Source: JAVBUZ01 sp031554725 (GTDB lineage: Bacteria > Bacillota > Clostridia > Lachnospirales > Lachnospiraceae). From it: a stretch of DNA of 21,155 nt. The notes beneath the pieces are model-generated. The model was not told where the DNA came from and did not search any database. It was given only the letters and a program-made list of their open reading frames with translations. This document shows, piece after piece, positions 7,187 through 14,963 of the stretch. The stretch is taken from NCBI GenBank assembly GCA_031554725.1, contig JAVBUZ010000224.1, positions 1 through 21,155 of the forward strand. Reading direction: 5' to 3'. A program made the position numbers and the translations under genes. Within the stretch, counting starts at the first letter, position 1. Every line of letters starts with the position of its first letter.

Positions 7187-8617
7187 ATGGCAAAGCAATA
7201 TGAAATAGTAATTGGACTGGAAGTACATGTAGAGCTAGCTACAAAAACAAAAATATTCTGTGGTTGTTCCACAGAGTTTGGTGGAGCGCCCAATGCTCAT
7301 ACCTGTCCTGTATGTACAGGTATGCCAGGCTCCTTACCGGTATTAAATAAACAAGTAGTAGAATATGCACTGGGTGTAGGTCTTGCAACAAATTGCCAGA
7401 TTACACAGTTTTGTAAGTTTGATCGAAAAAACTACTTTTATCCTGATAATCCACAGAATTACCAGATATCTCAATTATATCTTCCTATTTGCCGCGATGG
7501 TTATGTAGAAATAGAAACAGCTAAAGGCTCAAAAAAGGTTCGCATTCATGAAATTCATATGGAAGAGGACGCGGGAAAGCTTATTCATGACGAGTGGGAA
7601 AATTGTTCTTTGGTAGATTACAACCGTTCAGGAGTTCCTCTTATCGAAATTGTTTCAGAGCCAGATATGAGAAGCGCCGAGGAGGTTATTGCTTATTTAG
7701 AGAAGCTAAGATTAATTATCCAATATCTTGGTGCATCTGACTGTAAATTACAGGAAGGCTCTATGAGAGCGGATGTCAATTTATCGGTCAGGGAAGTAGG
7801 GACTAAGGAGTTGGGAACAAGAACGGAAATGAAGAACCTTAACTCCTTTAAGGCAATTGCTCGTGCCATAGAGGGCGAAAGAGAAAGACAAATTGAGCTT
7901 TTGGAAGAAGGAAAAAGAGTCATTCAGGAAACAAGACGCTGGGATGACAACAAAGAGTATTCCTATGCTATGCGTTCCAAGGAGGATGCTATGGACTACA
8001 GATATTTTCCAGATCCAGACCTAGTTCCGATCTATATTAGTGAAGAATGGATTGAAGAAGTTAAGAAAAGACAACCCGAGCTTCGCACGGAAAAAATGGC
8101 TAGATATAAAAGCGAATACGACATTCCAGATTATGATATTGATATTATGACGGGTTCAAAGCATATGGCAGATATATTTGAGGCGACAGTGGCAATTTGT
8201 AATCAGCCCAAGAAGGTATCTAACTGGCTTATGGTGGAGACGCTTAGACTATTAAAAGAGCAAGAAATGGATATGGAGGATATTCGTTTTTCGCCAGAAA
8301 ACTTGGCAAAGCTTATTGCACTTACAGATAGCAAGGCTATTAATTCCACGGTTGCAAAAGAAGTATTTGAGGTAATGTTTGAAAAGGACATAGACCCAGA
8401 AATATATATAGAAGAGCATGGACTAAGGATGGTAAGTGATGAGGGTGAGCTTAAAAAGATTATAAAAGAAGTGATTGCAAATAATCCACAATCAGTAGAA
8501 GATTATAGAAATGGTAAGGATAAAGCAATTGGATTTTTAGTTGGTCAAACCATGAAGGCTATGCAAGGAAAAGCAAATCCAACAGCGGTAAGTAGCTTGC
8601 TAAAGGAGCTTTTATAG
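7187..8617 (+). CDS. gatB: Aspartyl/glutamyl-tRNA amidotransferase subunit B
   Basis: A 476-residue GatB, the subunit that binds the mischarged tRNA, activates the Asp or Glu carboxylate with ATP and amidates it using ammonia channelled from GatA. It opens with the family signature YEIVIGLEVHVEL. The zinc site is complete: C25 and C27 (CGC) plus C40 and C43 (CPVC). Other conserved blocks are RKNYFYPDNPQNYQISQ and DYNRSGVPLIEIVSEPD. The C-terminal part contains the GatB/YqeY tail ending in NPTAVSSLLKELL, used for tRNA recognition. The ATG at 7187 lies 8 nt after AGGAGG, while the upstream TTG-like frame extension is only three codons. It is the last gene of the T-box operon; no clear intrinsic terminator follows, only the hairpin elements described below. 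Confidence 0.97.
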   Translation: MAKQYEIVIGLEVHVELATKTKIFCGCSTEFGGAPNAHTCPVCTGMPGSLPVLNKQVVEYALGVGLATNCQITQFCKFDRKNYFYPDNPQNYQISQLYLPICRDGYVEIETAKGSKKVRIHEIHMEEDAGKLIHDEWENCSLVDYNRSGVPLIEIVSEPDMRSAEEVIAYLEKLRLIIQYLGASDCKLQEGSMRADVNLSVREVGTKELGTRTEMKNLNSFKAIARAIEGERERQIELLEEGKRVIQETRRWDDNKEYSYAMRSKEDAMDYRYFPDPDLVPIYISEEWIEEVKKRQPELRTEKMARYKSEYDIPDYDIDIMTGSKHMADIFEATVAICNQPKKVSNWLMVETLRLLKEQEMDMEDIRFSPENLAKLIALTDSKAINSTVAKEVFEVMFEKDIDPEIYIEEHGLRMVSDEGELKKIIKEVIANNPQSVEDYRNGKDKAIGFLVGQTMKAMQGKANPTAVSSLLKELL

Positions 8618-8696
8618 AGTCAATATAAGATTTATTTCATTGCAGGAGTCAAAAAAGAAACACTACGCAATATCAATAAGTTAATAATTGTGGATG
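8618..8696. other. Spacer after gatB, no gene seen
   Basis: No coding frame, RNA gene or clear terminator is visible between the gatB stop and the first hairpin element. With the two hairpin elements, the whole 8618-9087 stretch is gene-free and lies between convergent genes. Confidence 0.6.
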
Positions 8697-8836
8697 TGCA
8701 ATAACAAAGATGACATTCCTTCGAGCAGACACTCTCGTTTGAAGAAAAACGTAATGGTACGTAAAATCTGAAAATACCAGATTTAAGTACCAACGTTTTT
8801 CTACACTGCTCTCAAGAATTGCATTTTGTTATTGCA
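8697..8836. repeat. Long imperfect hairpin element, copy 1
   Basis: A 140-bp near-palindrome in the convergent region between gatB and the next minus-strand gene. Paired blocks are TGCAATAACAAA (8697-8708) with its complement at 8825-8836; GAGCAG (8723-8728) with 8806-8811; AGAAAAACGT (8743-8752) with 8793-8802; TGGTAC (8755-8760) with 8787-8792; and an apical AAATCTG (8764-8770) with 8778-8784 around a 7-nt loop. The left arm has about 11 extra bases between the second and third blocks. It is homologous to copy 2 in reverse orientation. It has no protein-coding capacity and no T-run, so it is not an obvious terminator. A non-autonomous mobile element or structured RNA are the main options. 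Confidence 0.85.
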
Positions 8837-8902
8837 ATCTGCAAACGACTAACAATAATGGAAAGCATGTAGGATTGTTTTTTTTAAATGCAGCTAAAAA
8901 TA

Positions 8903-9043
8903 GCTGTAATGCAAATAAAGATTCCTATAGAGCAGTTTCGAAAAATGCTGGTACTTAAAGTGTGTATTGTACACTTTTACGTACCATTGCATTTTTCACT
9001 AAGCGAAAGCGTCTGCTCGTTGGAACTTTATTTGCATTACAGC
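8903..9043. repeat. Long imperfect hairpin element, copy 2 (inverted relative to copy 1)
   Basis: A 141-bp near-palindrome. The ends are an 18-bp perfect inverted repeat, GCTGTAATGCAAATAAAG (8903-8920) with 9026-9043. Inner blocks are GAGCAG (8930-8935) with 9013-9018; GAAAAATGC (8940-8948) with 8989-8997; TGGTAC (8949-8954) with 8981-8986; and AAAGTGT (8957-8963) with 8971-8977 around a 7-nt loop. Its right arm, reverse-complemented, aligns with the left arm of copy 1 (GAGCAGAC, then a TCG block, GAAAAA, then AATGGTACGTAAAA). So the two copies point in opposite directions. A short open frame across this element is a product of the palindrome, not a gene. Confidence 0.85.
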
Positions 9044-9087
9044 ATCTTAATTCATTGCAAAAACTATGCTCTTAATATTCATAATAG

Positions 9088-9834
9088 TTAGTCGAATAAG
9101 TATTTAATCAACGAAACGGAATTCTCCACCCTCTTAGTATTAGTTACAATACCAACAAAGCCTTCTTCGCCGGCAAAGGTATAGTATTCATTAAATACCT
9201 TAGAGTCATTTAGTGTAAGGCCTACAGGAATAGGATTTTCCATATCCTCTGGTTTTGTATGGTCAGGGTAAGGAATGGTGAAATCTAAATCCACAGATTC
9301 TTTTGCTTGTTCTATTTTTAATAGAACGGCTTCATCTATATAATAGATAGAATCCTTATATTTTGCTAATTCTTCTGCTGTGAGGCAGTCTCTTAAATCC
9401 ATGAATGTATTGCTATATGCATATTTATTAAAGTTCATGGTATCCATAGCAATAACATCTAAGTCTTGCGCCGCGGAGTAAACCATAATCATTTGTGAGG
9501 TACTAAGTCCAGCCTCGTCCATTTCAAGTCCCATACGGAAACTGAAATCCATAAAGACATTGTAATTGTCTGTGTCAATGCCAGAATATTCAACAAAGTT
9601 ATCTGTAAAAGGGGTAGTATCTTCTGTATTAACATAGGCATTAACAAAAATACCATACAAAGCGTAGTCCTTATTGTTAAGGATGTCCTTTACTAAGGTA
9701 GAGAGGATAAATAATCCTGCAAGACCTCCAATAATATACCATTTATAATAATACCAAAAATTATTTATTCTCTTTTTTAGGGGAGCATCCTTCATGTTCT
9801 TGCGCTCATCTTTAAATTCATCCATAACAGCCAT
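9088..9834 (-). CDS. Hypothetical single-pass membrane protein
   Basis: A 248-residue protein I do not recognise at family level. The first 26 residues are charged and probably cytoplasmic; residues about 32-49 form one hydrophobic span (WYIIGGLAGLFILSTLVK); the remaining ~200 residues are acidic and aromatic, probably outside the membrane. The segment from about 110 to 165 (a YSAAQDLDVIAMDTMNF stretch followed by FMDLRDCLTAEELAKYKD) loosely recalls solute-binding-protein folds, but this is only an impression. It is not a lipoprotein, as no lipobox cysteine follows the span. The start at 9834 has GAGG about 11 nt upstream, a little far; M4 is an alternative. It has its own promoter and is divergent from the next gene. 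Confidence 0.8.
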   Translation of the reverse strand: MAVMDEFKDERKNMKDAPLKKRINNFWYYYKWYIIGGLAGLFILSTLVKDILNNKDYALYGIFVNAYVNTEDTTPFTDNFVEYSGIDTDNYNVFMDFSFRMGLEMDEAGLSTSQMIMVYSAAQDLDVIAMDTMNFNKYAYSNTFMDLRDCLTAEELAKYKDSIYYIDEAVLLKIEQAKESVDLDFTIPYPDHTKPEDMENPIPVGLTLNDSKVFNEYYTFAGEEGFVGIVTNTKRVENSVSLIKYLFD

Positions 9835-9883
9835 GGTTTACTTTACCTCGTTTCTTTTTGACAAAAGCCAAAGACTTTCTTCT

Positions 9884-9912
9884 ATTAAATACCTCTTGAA
9901 CGAATATGTCAA
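9884..9912 (-). promoter_or_regulatory. Sigma-A-type promoter for the minus-strand membrane protein gene
   Basis: Read on the minus strand, TTGACA (9912-9907) and TTTAAT (9889-9884) are separated by exactly 17 nt, a perfect -35 and a five-of-six -10. Transcription would start near 9877, leaving a leader of about 43 nt before the start codon at 9834. Confidence 0.7.
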
Positions 9913-9974
9913 TGAAGCATTCTTAAAGGGAATATTAAAAAAGGATAAAATCTTTAAATATGTAGGGTTTGTTC

Positions 9975-10003
9975 TTGCAAGATTTTTCCGAATGTACTAT
10001 CAT
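9975..10003 (+). promoter_or_regulatory. Candidate promoter for the gene at 10048
   Basis: TTGCAA (9975-9980) and TATCAT (9998-10003) are separated by 17 nt; the -10 matches five of six bases and the -35 four of six. It is divergent from the minus-strand promoter about 60 nt away, so the two share one intergenic control region. Confidence 0.5.
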
Positions 10004-10047
10004 AAAAATGTACAGGTTTAAACAAAACGAAAAAGGATGAATTGATT

Positions 10048-10545
10048 ATGAGCGAAATGTATGTGGAATGTCTTGTGAAGAGTCAAGCTAGCATGTTGGC
10101 TAAGTTTGCACGCATCGTACTAATGATGCTAACAATTGCTTTTGGTTTACTAGCATTATTAGGATTTTTACCAGCTTTAATTATAGCTGTTATAACAGGT
10201 GTGGGTGCATATTTTATATGGCTACACTCAGATATCGAATATGAGTATTTGTATTTAGACAAGGAACTAACCATTGATAAGGTTATGGCAAAGACAAAAA
10301 GAAAGAGAGTTGCAACCTTCGAAATAGAAAGAATGGAAATTTTAGCAACTTTTCGTTCTTATCAGTTAAGTAACTATAATAACCGAAATATCAAAGCTGA
10401 TGACTACAGCATAAAAATTGAAGAACAACCAGATTTACGATATGTAATGTACTATGAAGGAAATAAAAAAATTATTTTAAGTCCTTCTGCAGAGCTTGTA
10501 AAAGCAATCAAAACAATTGCTCCAAGGAAAGTATTTACAGACTAA
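10048..10545 (+). CDS. Small membrane protein of unknown function (possibly DUF6106-like)
   Basis: A 165-residue protein with two adjacent hydrophobic spans at about residues 21-38 and 40-60, forming a membrane hairpin, followed by a roughly 100-residue soluble domain. That domain is basic in its first part (KTKRKRVATFEIERMEIL) and ends with NKKIILSPSAELVKAI, a pattern reminiscent of PH-like or YcxB-type modules after paired membrane helices. The opening EMYVECLVK recalls a clostridial family labelled DUF6106, from memory only. No enzymatic motif is visible. The ATG at 10048 is preferred to the TTG at 10042; AAGGA lies 10 nt upstream. It lies divergent to the gene at 9088-9834 and just upstream of guaB, which has its own promoter. 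Confidence 0.8.
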   Translation: MSEMYVECLVKSQASMLAKFARIVLMMLTIAFGLLALLGFLPALIIAVITGVGAYFIWLHSDIEYEYLYLDKELTIDKVMAKTKRKRVATFEIERMEILATFRSYQLSNYNNRNIKADDYSIKIEEQPDLRYVMYYEGNKKIILSPSAELVKAIKTIAPRKVFTD

Positions 10546-10562
10546 ATTTGCAGCAAATGTTA

Positions 10563-10591
10563 TTGACAATGTGATTTAAGTTTGATACACT
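10563..10591 (+). promoter_or_regulatory. Promoter of guaB
   Basis: TTGACA (10563-10568), a 17-nt spacer, and TACACT (10586-10591). The -35 is perfect and the -10 matches four of six. This gives a leader of about 90 nt before the guaB start codon, which contains a hairpin. Confidence 0.7.
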
Positions 10592-10627
10592 AAGCAGCAA
10601 CGTAGATTTGCAGAAGAAACATAAAAC

Positions 10628-10652
10628 GGCGTACATGATATATATGTATGCC
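10628..10652 (+). promoter_or_regulatory. Hairpin in the guaB leader
   Basis: GGCGTACAT (10628-10636) pairs with ATGTATGCC (10644-10652), nine pairs including one G-U, followed by TTTTG. The stem is AT-rich and the T-run is short, so it may be a weak attenuator or pause site, or simply an mRNA 5' stem. No purine or guanidine riboswitch core is visible in the leader. Confidence 0.4.
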
Positions 10653-10688
10653 TTTTGTATTCGAAAATTAAAAAATGGAGGACAGAAG

Positions 10689-12143
10689 ATGGGTCAGATT
10701 ATTGGCGAAGGCATTACTTTTGATGATGTGTTATTAATACCAAGTTATTCACAGGTAATCCCTAATCAGGTAGATTTAACTACTTGGTTAACAAAAAAAA
10801 TCAAATTAAACATTCCTATGATGAGTGCAGGAATGGACACCGTTACAGAACATCGTATGGCTATTGCTATGGCAAGACAGGGTGGAATCGGAATTATCCA
10901 TAAAAACATGTCTATCGAAGCACAGGCAGAAGAAGTAGACAAGGTAAAACGTTCTGAAAATGGTGTTATTACAGATCCTTTTTCATTATCCCCAGAACAT
11001 ACATTAGCGGATGCTGACGCATTAATGGCAAAATTCCGTATTTCAGGTGTACCTATTACTGAAGGTAGAAAATTAGTAGGTATCATTACAAACCGTGATT
11101 TAAAATTTGAAACAGATTTTTCTAAGAAAATTAAAGAATCCATGACTTCTGAAGGCCTTATTACAGCACAGGAAGGAATTACATTAGAAGAAGCAAAACA
11201 AATCTTAGCAAAGGCAAGAAAAGAAAAGCTTCCAATTGTGGACAAGGATTATAACTTAAAAGGTCTTATTACGATTAAAGATATTGAAAAGACCATTAAA
11301 TATCCTCTAGCAGCAAAAGATGAACAGGGAAGACTTTTATGTGGAGCTGGTGTAGGTATTACAGCTAACGTTTTAGATAGAGTTGCAGCTTTAGTGGATG
11401 CAAAGGTAGATGTTATCGTATTAGACTCTGCACATGGACATTCACAAAATGTTTTAAATTGCTTAAAAATGATTAAAGAAAAAGATCCTGATTTACAGGT
11501 TGTTGCAGGAAATGTAGCAACTGGCGAAGGCGCAAGGGATTTAATTAACGCTGGAGCAGACGCAGTTAAGGTTGGTATTGGCCCTGGTTCTATTTGTACA
11601 ACCCGTGTGGTTGCAGGTATTGGTGTTCCACAGGTAAGCGCAATTATGAATGCATATGAAGTAGCAAAGGAAGCTGGTATTCCAATTATCGCAGATGGTG
11701 GTATCAAGTATTCTGGTGATATGACCAAAGCAATCGCTGCAGGTGGTAATGTTTGTATGATGGGTAGTATTTTTGCAGGTTGTGACGAAAGCCCTGGAGA
11801 TTTTGAATTGTTCCAAGGAAGAAAGTATAAAGTATACCGTGGTATGGGATCTATTTCTGCGATGGAAAATGGAAGTAAGGATCGTTATTTCCAAGCGGAT
11901 GCCAAGAAGCTTGTTCCAGAAGGTGTAGAAGGTCGTGTGGCTTATAAGGGAACAGTAGAAGATACTGTATTCCAGCTTATGGGTGGTTTACGTTCTGGTA
12001 TGGGATACTGCGGAACATCTTCTATAGAAGAATTAAAACAAAATGCTAAATTTATTAAAATTTCTGCTGCTTCCTTAAAGGAAAGTCATCCACATGACAT
12101 TCATATTACAAAAGAAGCACCAAACTATAGTGTAGACGAATAA
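10689..12143 (+). CDS. guaB: Inosine-5'-monophosphate dehydrogenase
   Basis: A 484-residue IMPDH, which oxidises IMP to XMP with NAD+, the committed step of GMP synthesis in the cytoplasm. The barrel is interrupted by two CBS domains (about 94-205) that in the family sense purine nucleotides. The catalytic loop GIGPGSICTTR at 297-306 carries C303. The phosphate-binding segment IADGGIKYSGD is at 334-344, and the mobile flap EGVEGRVAYKG at 411-421 carries the catalytic R416 and Y419. The length is typical. The frame is open further upstream, but the ATG at 10689 follows GGAGG and starts with the standard MGQIIGEGITFDDVLL. It has its own promoter and a strong terminator, so it is likely monocistronic. 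Confidence 0.98.
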   Translation: MGQIIGEGITFDDVLLIPSYSQVIPNQVDLTTWLTKKIKLNIPMMSAGMDTVTEHRMAIAMARQGGIGIIHKNMSIEAQAEEVDKVKRSENGVITDPFSLSPEHTLADADALMAKFRISGVPITEGRKLVGIITNRDLKFETDFSKKIKESMTSEGLITAQEGITLEEAKQILAKARKEKLPIVDKDYNLKGLITIKDIEKTIKYPLAAKDEQGRLLCGAGVGITANVLDRVAALVDAKVDVIVLDSAHGHSQNVLNCLKMIKEKDPDLQVVAGNVATGEGARDLINAGADAVKVGIGPGSICTTRVVAGIGVPQVSAIMNAYEVAKEAGIPIIADGGIKYSGDMTKAIAAGGNVCMMGSIFAGCDESPGDFELFQGRKYKVYRGMGSISAMENGSKDRYFQADAKKLVPEGVEGRVAYKGTVEDTVFQLMGGLRSGMGYCGTSSIEELKQNAKFIKISAASLKESHPHDIHITKEAPNYSVDE

Positions 12144-12160
12144 CGAGTTACAACGTAAAG

Positions 12161-12187
12161 GAATCTGCTACGGCAGATTCTTTTTTT
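12161..12187 (+). terminator. Intrinsic terminator after guaB
   Basis: GAATCTGC (12161-12168), a TACG loop and GCAGATTC (12173-12180), followed directly by seven T. The stem is 8 bp and begins 17 nt after the guaB stop codon. Confidence 0.92.
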
Positions 12188-12202
12188 GTTGTATAGGAGT
12201 GA

Positions 12203-12219
12203 AAGTATATGATATACTT
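12203..12219. promoter_or_regulatory. Palindrome at the likely promoter of the GGDEF-EAL gene
   Basis: AAGTATATGATATACTT is a perfect 8-bp dyad around a central G. It overlaps a -10-like TATACT (12213-12218), while the possible -35 (TTGTAT, 12189-12194) is weak. This is the geometry of a repressor operator that would block the promoter, or of an activator site compensating for a poor -35. AT-rich palindromes can occur by chance. Confidence 0.4.
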
Positions 12220-12282
12220 GATAGGTATATGCAATAAGAAAAGACTGGTAAAGTGCCAATATAAAATACTAGGAGGGAAAGT

Positions 12283-14952
12283 GTGCAAATAAATTTATAT
12301 GGCCGAGCGGGGGACGAGAAGGGCTTTAATTATCAAAGCCTGATTGACAAGGAACAGTTACAACGTCTGCAGGATGAATTCTGTGCAGTGACGGATAGTT
12401 ATGTATATTGCATAAATGCCGAGGGAGAGGCGCAAACGAAGATTTCAGGTGAACCACAGGGAGCAAAGTGGATTACCGAGCAGGTTTCAGGGGAGATTAT
12501 TGAACAGGTATTTCTTCGAGTAGCAGAGGGAACTCTCGAAGATATTGCAATAGAAGATACCAATATTGATAATCTAAAGCTTGCTGCGATTTCAGTTAAA
12601 ATTGAGGGGAAATTGGTTTTAACATGGCTTGCGTTTTGGTTTGTAAGGGACAATCAAATAACAAATAGTAATACACCGGATTTTGCTTGCCTTCATGAAG
12701 AAAAGCAGTTTGTAAATGCGGTTGATTTGTTGTGGGATACTAGTGTTACTTTGTTTAAGAACAAGATTTCTTGGGTTAGTGCGGAAGCAGAAACCATGAG
12801 AAGTCGTTATTCTGAAAGTAAGATGAGTGAATCTTTAGAAAGAATTGAGGCAGTTACAACGATTGTTCAGCTTTTGGACAATGATGGTGCAATAGAAGTA
12901 GTCATGGAAAAACTACTAGCAGTAGTTGGTGAACACTTAGACATAAGCTGTGCTCAAATTTATCAATTTGATACCAAGGAAAAACGAATGGATGTTATTC
13001 AGGAATGGCTAAACACCAGTCGTAACGTGGTTTCATTTTTTGAAAAGACAAAAAACTTAGAGGCTTATGACTTTGTCTTTACGGAGAAACCTTTAGTTTT
13101 AGGTTCGGATTCTATGATGTCATATAATGGAAGTCAGGACTTTTTAGCAGCAGATGTAAAAGCAGCAATTATTTTTCCGCTAATGAAAAACGGCAACAGT
13201 GGTATGTGTATTACTTTTTGCCAAAAGGAACAAAATCGTATTTGGAAAGTAGAAGAAATTAAATTTATTGCTGATGCGATAAAGATTATGCAAAATATTC
13301 TTACAAAGAGAATTCAAAAAAATTCACTTACGAGTTCATACAGCCTTTTAGAAACGGTTTTAGATAATTTGGGAAACTGCATTTATGTTAGAGATATTTC
13401 TAATGGAAAGATTCTCTTTGCCAATAGAATGCTTAAAAATATTTTTGCTAAGGAATTAAAGGAAGACAGCTTTTTAGACTTGGTTAATAGAGCCTTACCA
13501 AAGGATAAAAACCAGGGATATTGTGAGCTTCATCATGTGGAGAGAGAAAGATGGTATGACCTACTTTTTACGGAAATCGCTTGGGTGGATGGAAGGCAGG
13601 TGCGTCTATATTCTCTTTACGATATTACAGATAAAAAAATCTATCAGAGAAAGATAGAGCAGCAGGCGTATACAGACTTTTTGACAGGCCTTTATAACCG
13701 TATGTGCTGTGAAAGAGACTTGGCTTGGCACATTGATGATGCCAAGAAAAGAAATGTAAAGGGAAATCTCCTTTATTTGGATTTAGATGATTTTAAGCAT
13801 ATAAATGATGGTCTTGGACATCAGTATGGTGACGTTTTACTTAAGTCCATTTCTGGAAGTTTACAAAGGATTAATGGAATACGAAAAACATGTTATCGTA
13901 TGGGTGGCGATGAGTTTGTCATTGTCGTTCCACCAGAGAATCATGAAAACTTGGAACAAATTATAGAAAGCATTAAGAAGATATTTGCAGAGCCATGGTT
14001 TTTGAAGGATGCAGACTATTACTGTACTATGAGTATGGGTATTGTAACCTTCCCTGATGATGGTGATAGTGTACCGGACTTGATTAAAAAAGCAGATATT
14101 GCTATGTATGAAGCAAAGAAAACAGGAAAAAATCGCATGGCGCGTTATTCGGATAGCATGGAGGCTGTTTCAGGAAGAAGACTGGATCTTGAAAAGAATA
14201 TGCGAGACGCTACGGTTTCTAATTTTAAAGAATTTGAAGTATACTATCAGCCGATTATTGATATCTCCTTAGAAGGAAAACCGTGTACTGGGGCAGAAGC
14301 ACTGATTAGATGGAATAGCAATGAGCTAGGATTTATCCCACCATCAGACTTTATCCCCTTGGCAGAATATTTGGGTTTAATTAATCCAATCGGAAACCAT
14401 GTCTTAGAAGAGGCATGCAAGGCATGTAAGATCTGGAATGATAACGGGCATCCAAACTATAAGGTCAATGTAAATTTATCTGTAGTTCAGCTTTTGCAGA
14501 CAGATATTGTGGATATTGTAAGAAATACCATAGAAAGAACAGGAATCCAGCCTCGAAATCTAACCTTAGAGGTAACAGAAAGCCTTGCAATTAATGATAT
14601 GGATAGGATGAAGGACATCTTATCGAATATTAGAAAGCTTGGAGTAAGGATTGCGTTAGATGATTTTGGAACCGGATATTCTTCACTAAATCATATTCGT
14701 GAAATTCCTTTTGATGTCATTAAGGTAGACCAGAGCTTTGTAAAGGAATTGGCAGAAGATACATATTCGCAATCCTTTATCAAATTAGTAGCGGAGCTAG
14801 CCCAAGTAATTGGTGCAAGTATTTGTGTGGAGGGTATTGAAAGAGAAGAGCAATACCTTGTTCTTGAAGGTATGAAGGTTAAAATGGTACAGGGATATTA
14901 CTTTGATCGCCCGATGACTAAGGCAGAATTTGAAGCAAAGTATTGCAAATAA
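12283..14952 (+). CDS. Multidomain diguanylate cyclase/phosphodiesterase (GGDEF-EAL)
   Basis: An 889-residue cyclic-di-GMP signalling protein without membrane spans. Domains in order: a PocR-like sensor at about 15-115 (LIDKEQLQRLQDEFCAVTD), a GAF-like region at about 185-340, a PAS-like region at about 350-450 (LLETVLDNLGNCIYVRD), GGDEF at about 465-615 and EAL at about 640-885. The synthase signature is an intact GGDEF at 541-545; the upstream RxxD inhibitory site is absent. The phosphodiesterase residues are complete: E672 (EAL), N731, E763, D793, D794, K814 and E850; spacings from N731 onward match those of RocR as I recall it. Both activities could therefore be real. The gene starts at GTG 12283, 5 nt after AGGAGGG. 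It stands alone between guaB and the purine riboswitch operon. Confidence 0.95.
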   Translation: MQINLYGRAGDEKGFNYQSLIDKEQLQRLQDEFCAVTDSYVYCINAEGEAQTKISGEPQGAKWITEQVSGEIIEQVFLRVAEGTLEDIAIEDTNIDNLKLAAISVKIEGKLVLTWLAFWFVRDNQITNSNTPDFACLHEEKQFVNAVDLLWDTSVTLFKNKISWVSAEAETMRSRYSESKMSESLERIEAVTTIVQLLDNDGAIEVVMEKLLAVVGEHLDISCAQIYQFDTKEKRMDVIQEWLNTSRNVVSFFEKTKNLEAYDFVFTEKPLVLGSDSMMSYNGSQDFLAADVKAAIIFPLMKNGNSGMCITFCQKEQNRIWKVEEIKFIADAIKIMQNILTKRIQKNSLTSSYSLLETVLDNLGNCIYVRDISNGKILFANRMLKNIFAKELKEDSFLDLVNRALPKDKNQGYCELHHVERERWYDLLFTEIAWVDGRQVRLYSLYDITDKKIYQRKIEQQAYTDFLTGLYNRMCCERDLAWHIDDAKKRNVKGNLLYLDLDDFKHINDGLGHQYGDVLLKSISGSLQRINGIRKTCYRMGGDEFVIVVPPENHENLEQIIESIKKIFAEPWFLKDADYYCTMSMGIVTFPDDGDSVPDLIKKADIAMYEAKKTGKNRMARYSDSMEAVSGRRLDLEKNMRDATVSNFKEFEVYYQPIIDISLEGKPCTGAEALIRWNSNELGFIPPSDFIPLAEYLGLINPIGNHVLEEACKACKIWNDNGHPNYKVNVNLSVVQLLQTDIVDIVRNTIERTGIQPRNLTLEVTESLAINDMDRMKDILSNIRKLGVRIALDDFGTGYSSLNHIREIPFDVIKVDQSFVKELAEDTYSQSFIKLVAELAQVIGASICVEGIEREEQYLVLEGMKVKMVQGYYFDRPMTKAEFEAKYCK

Positions 14953-14963
14953 GAAAAACCCTC

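Noticed and set aside
8636..9059. TTCATTGCA present on both sides of the hairpin pair, as a possible target-site duplication
   Set aside because: A 9-mer repeat in AT-rich DNA at this distance is likely by chance, and it does not abut the element ends.
8888..9091. Open frame of 67 codons on the plus strand
   Set aside because: It lies across hairpin copy 2 and its codons are fixed by the palindrome; there is no ribosome site and no recognisable protein.
9794..10021. Open frame of 75 codons overlapping the start of the minus-strand membrane gene
   Set aside because: It overlaps the well-supported minus gene and both promoters, and lacks a ribosome site and any family resemblance.
10546..10688. 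Purine or guanine riboswitch before guaB
   Set aside because: The leader has only a simple hairpin; no three-way-junction aptamer sequence is visible.
10608..10688. N-terminal extension of IMP dehydrogenase from a TTG start
   Set aside because: It would cover the leader hairpin, has no ribosome site and adds residues not present in the family.
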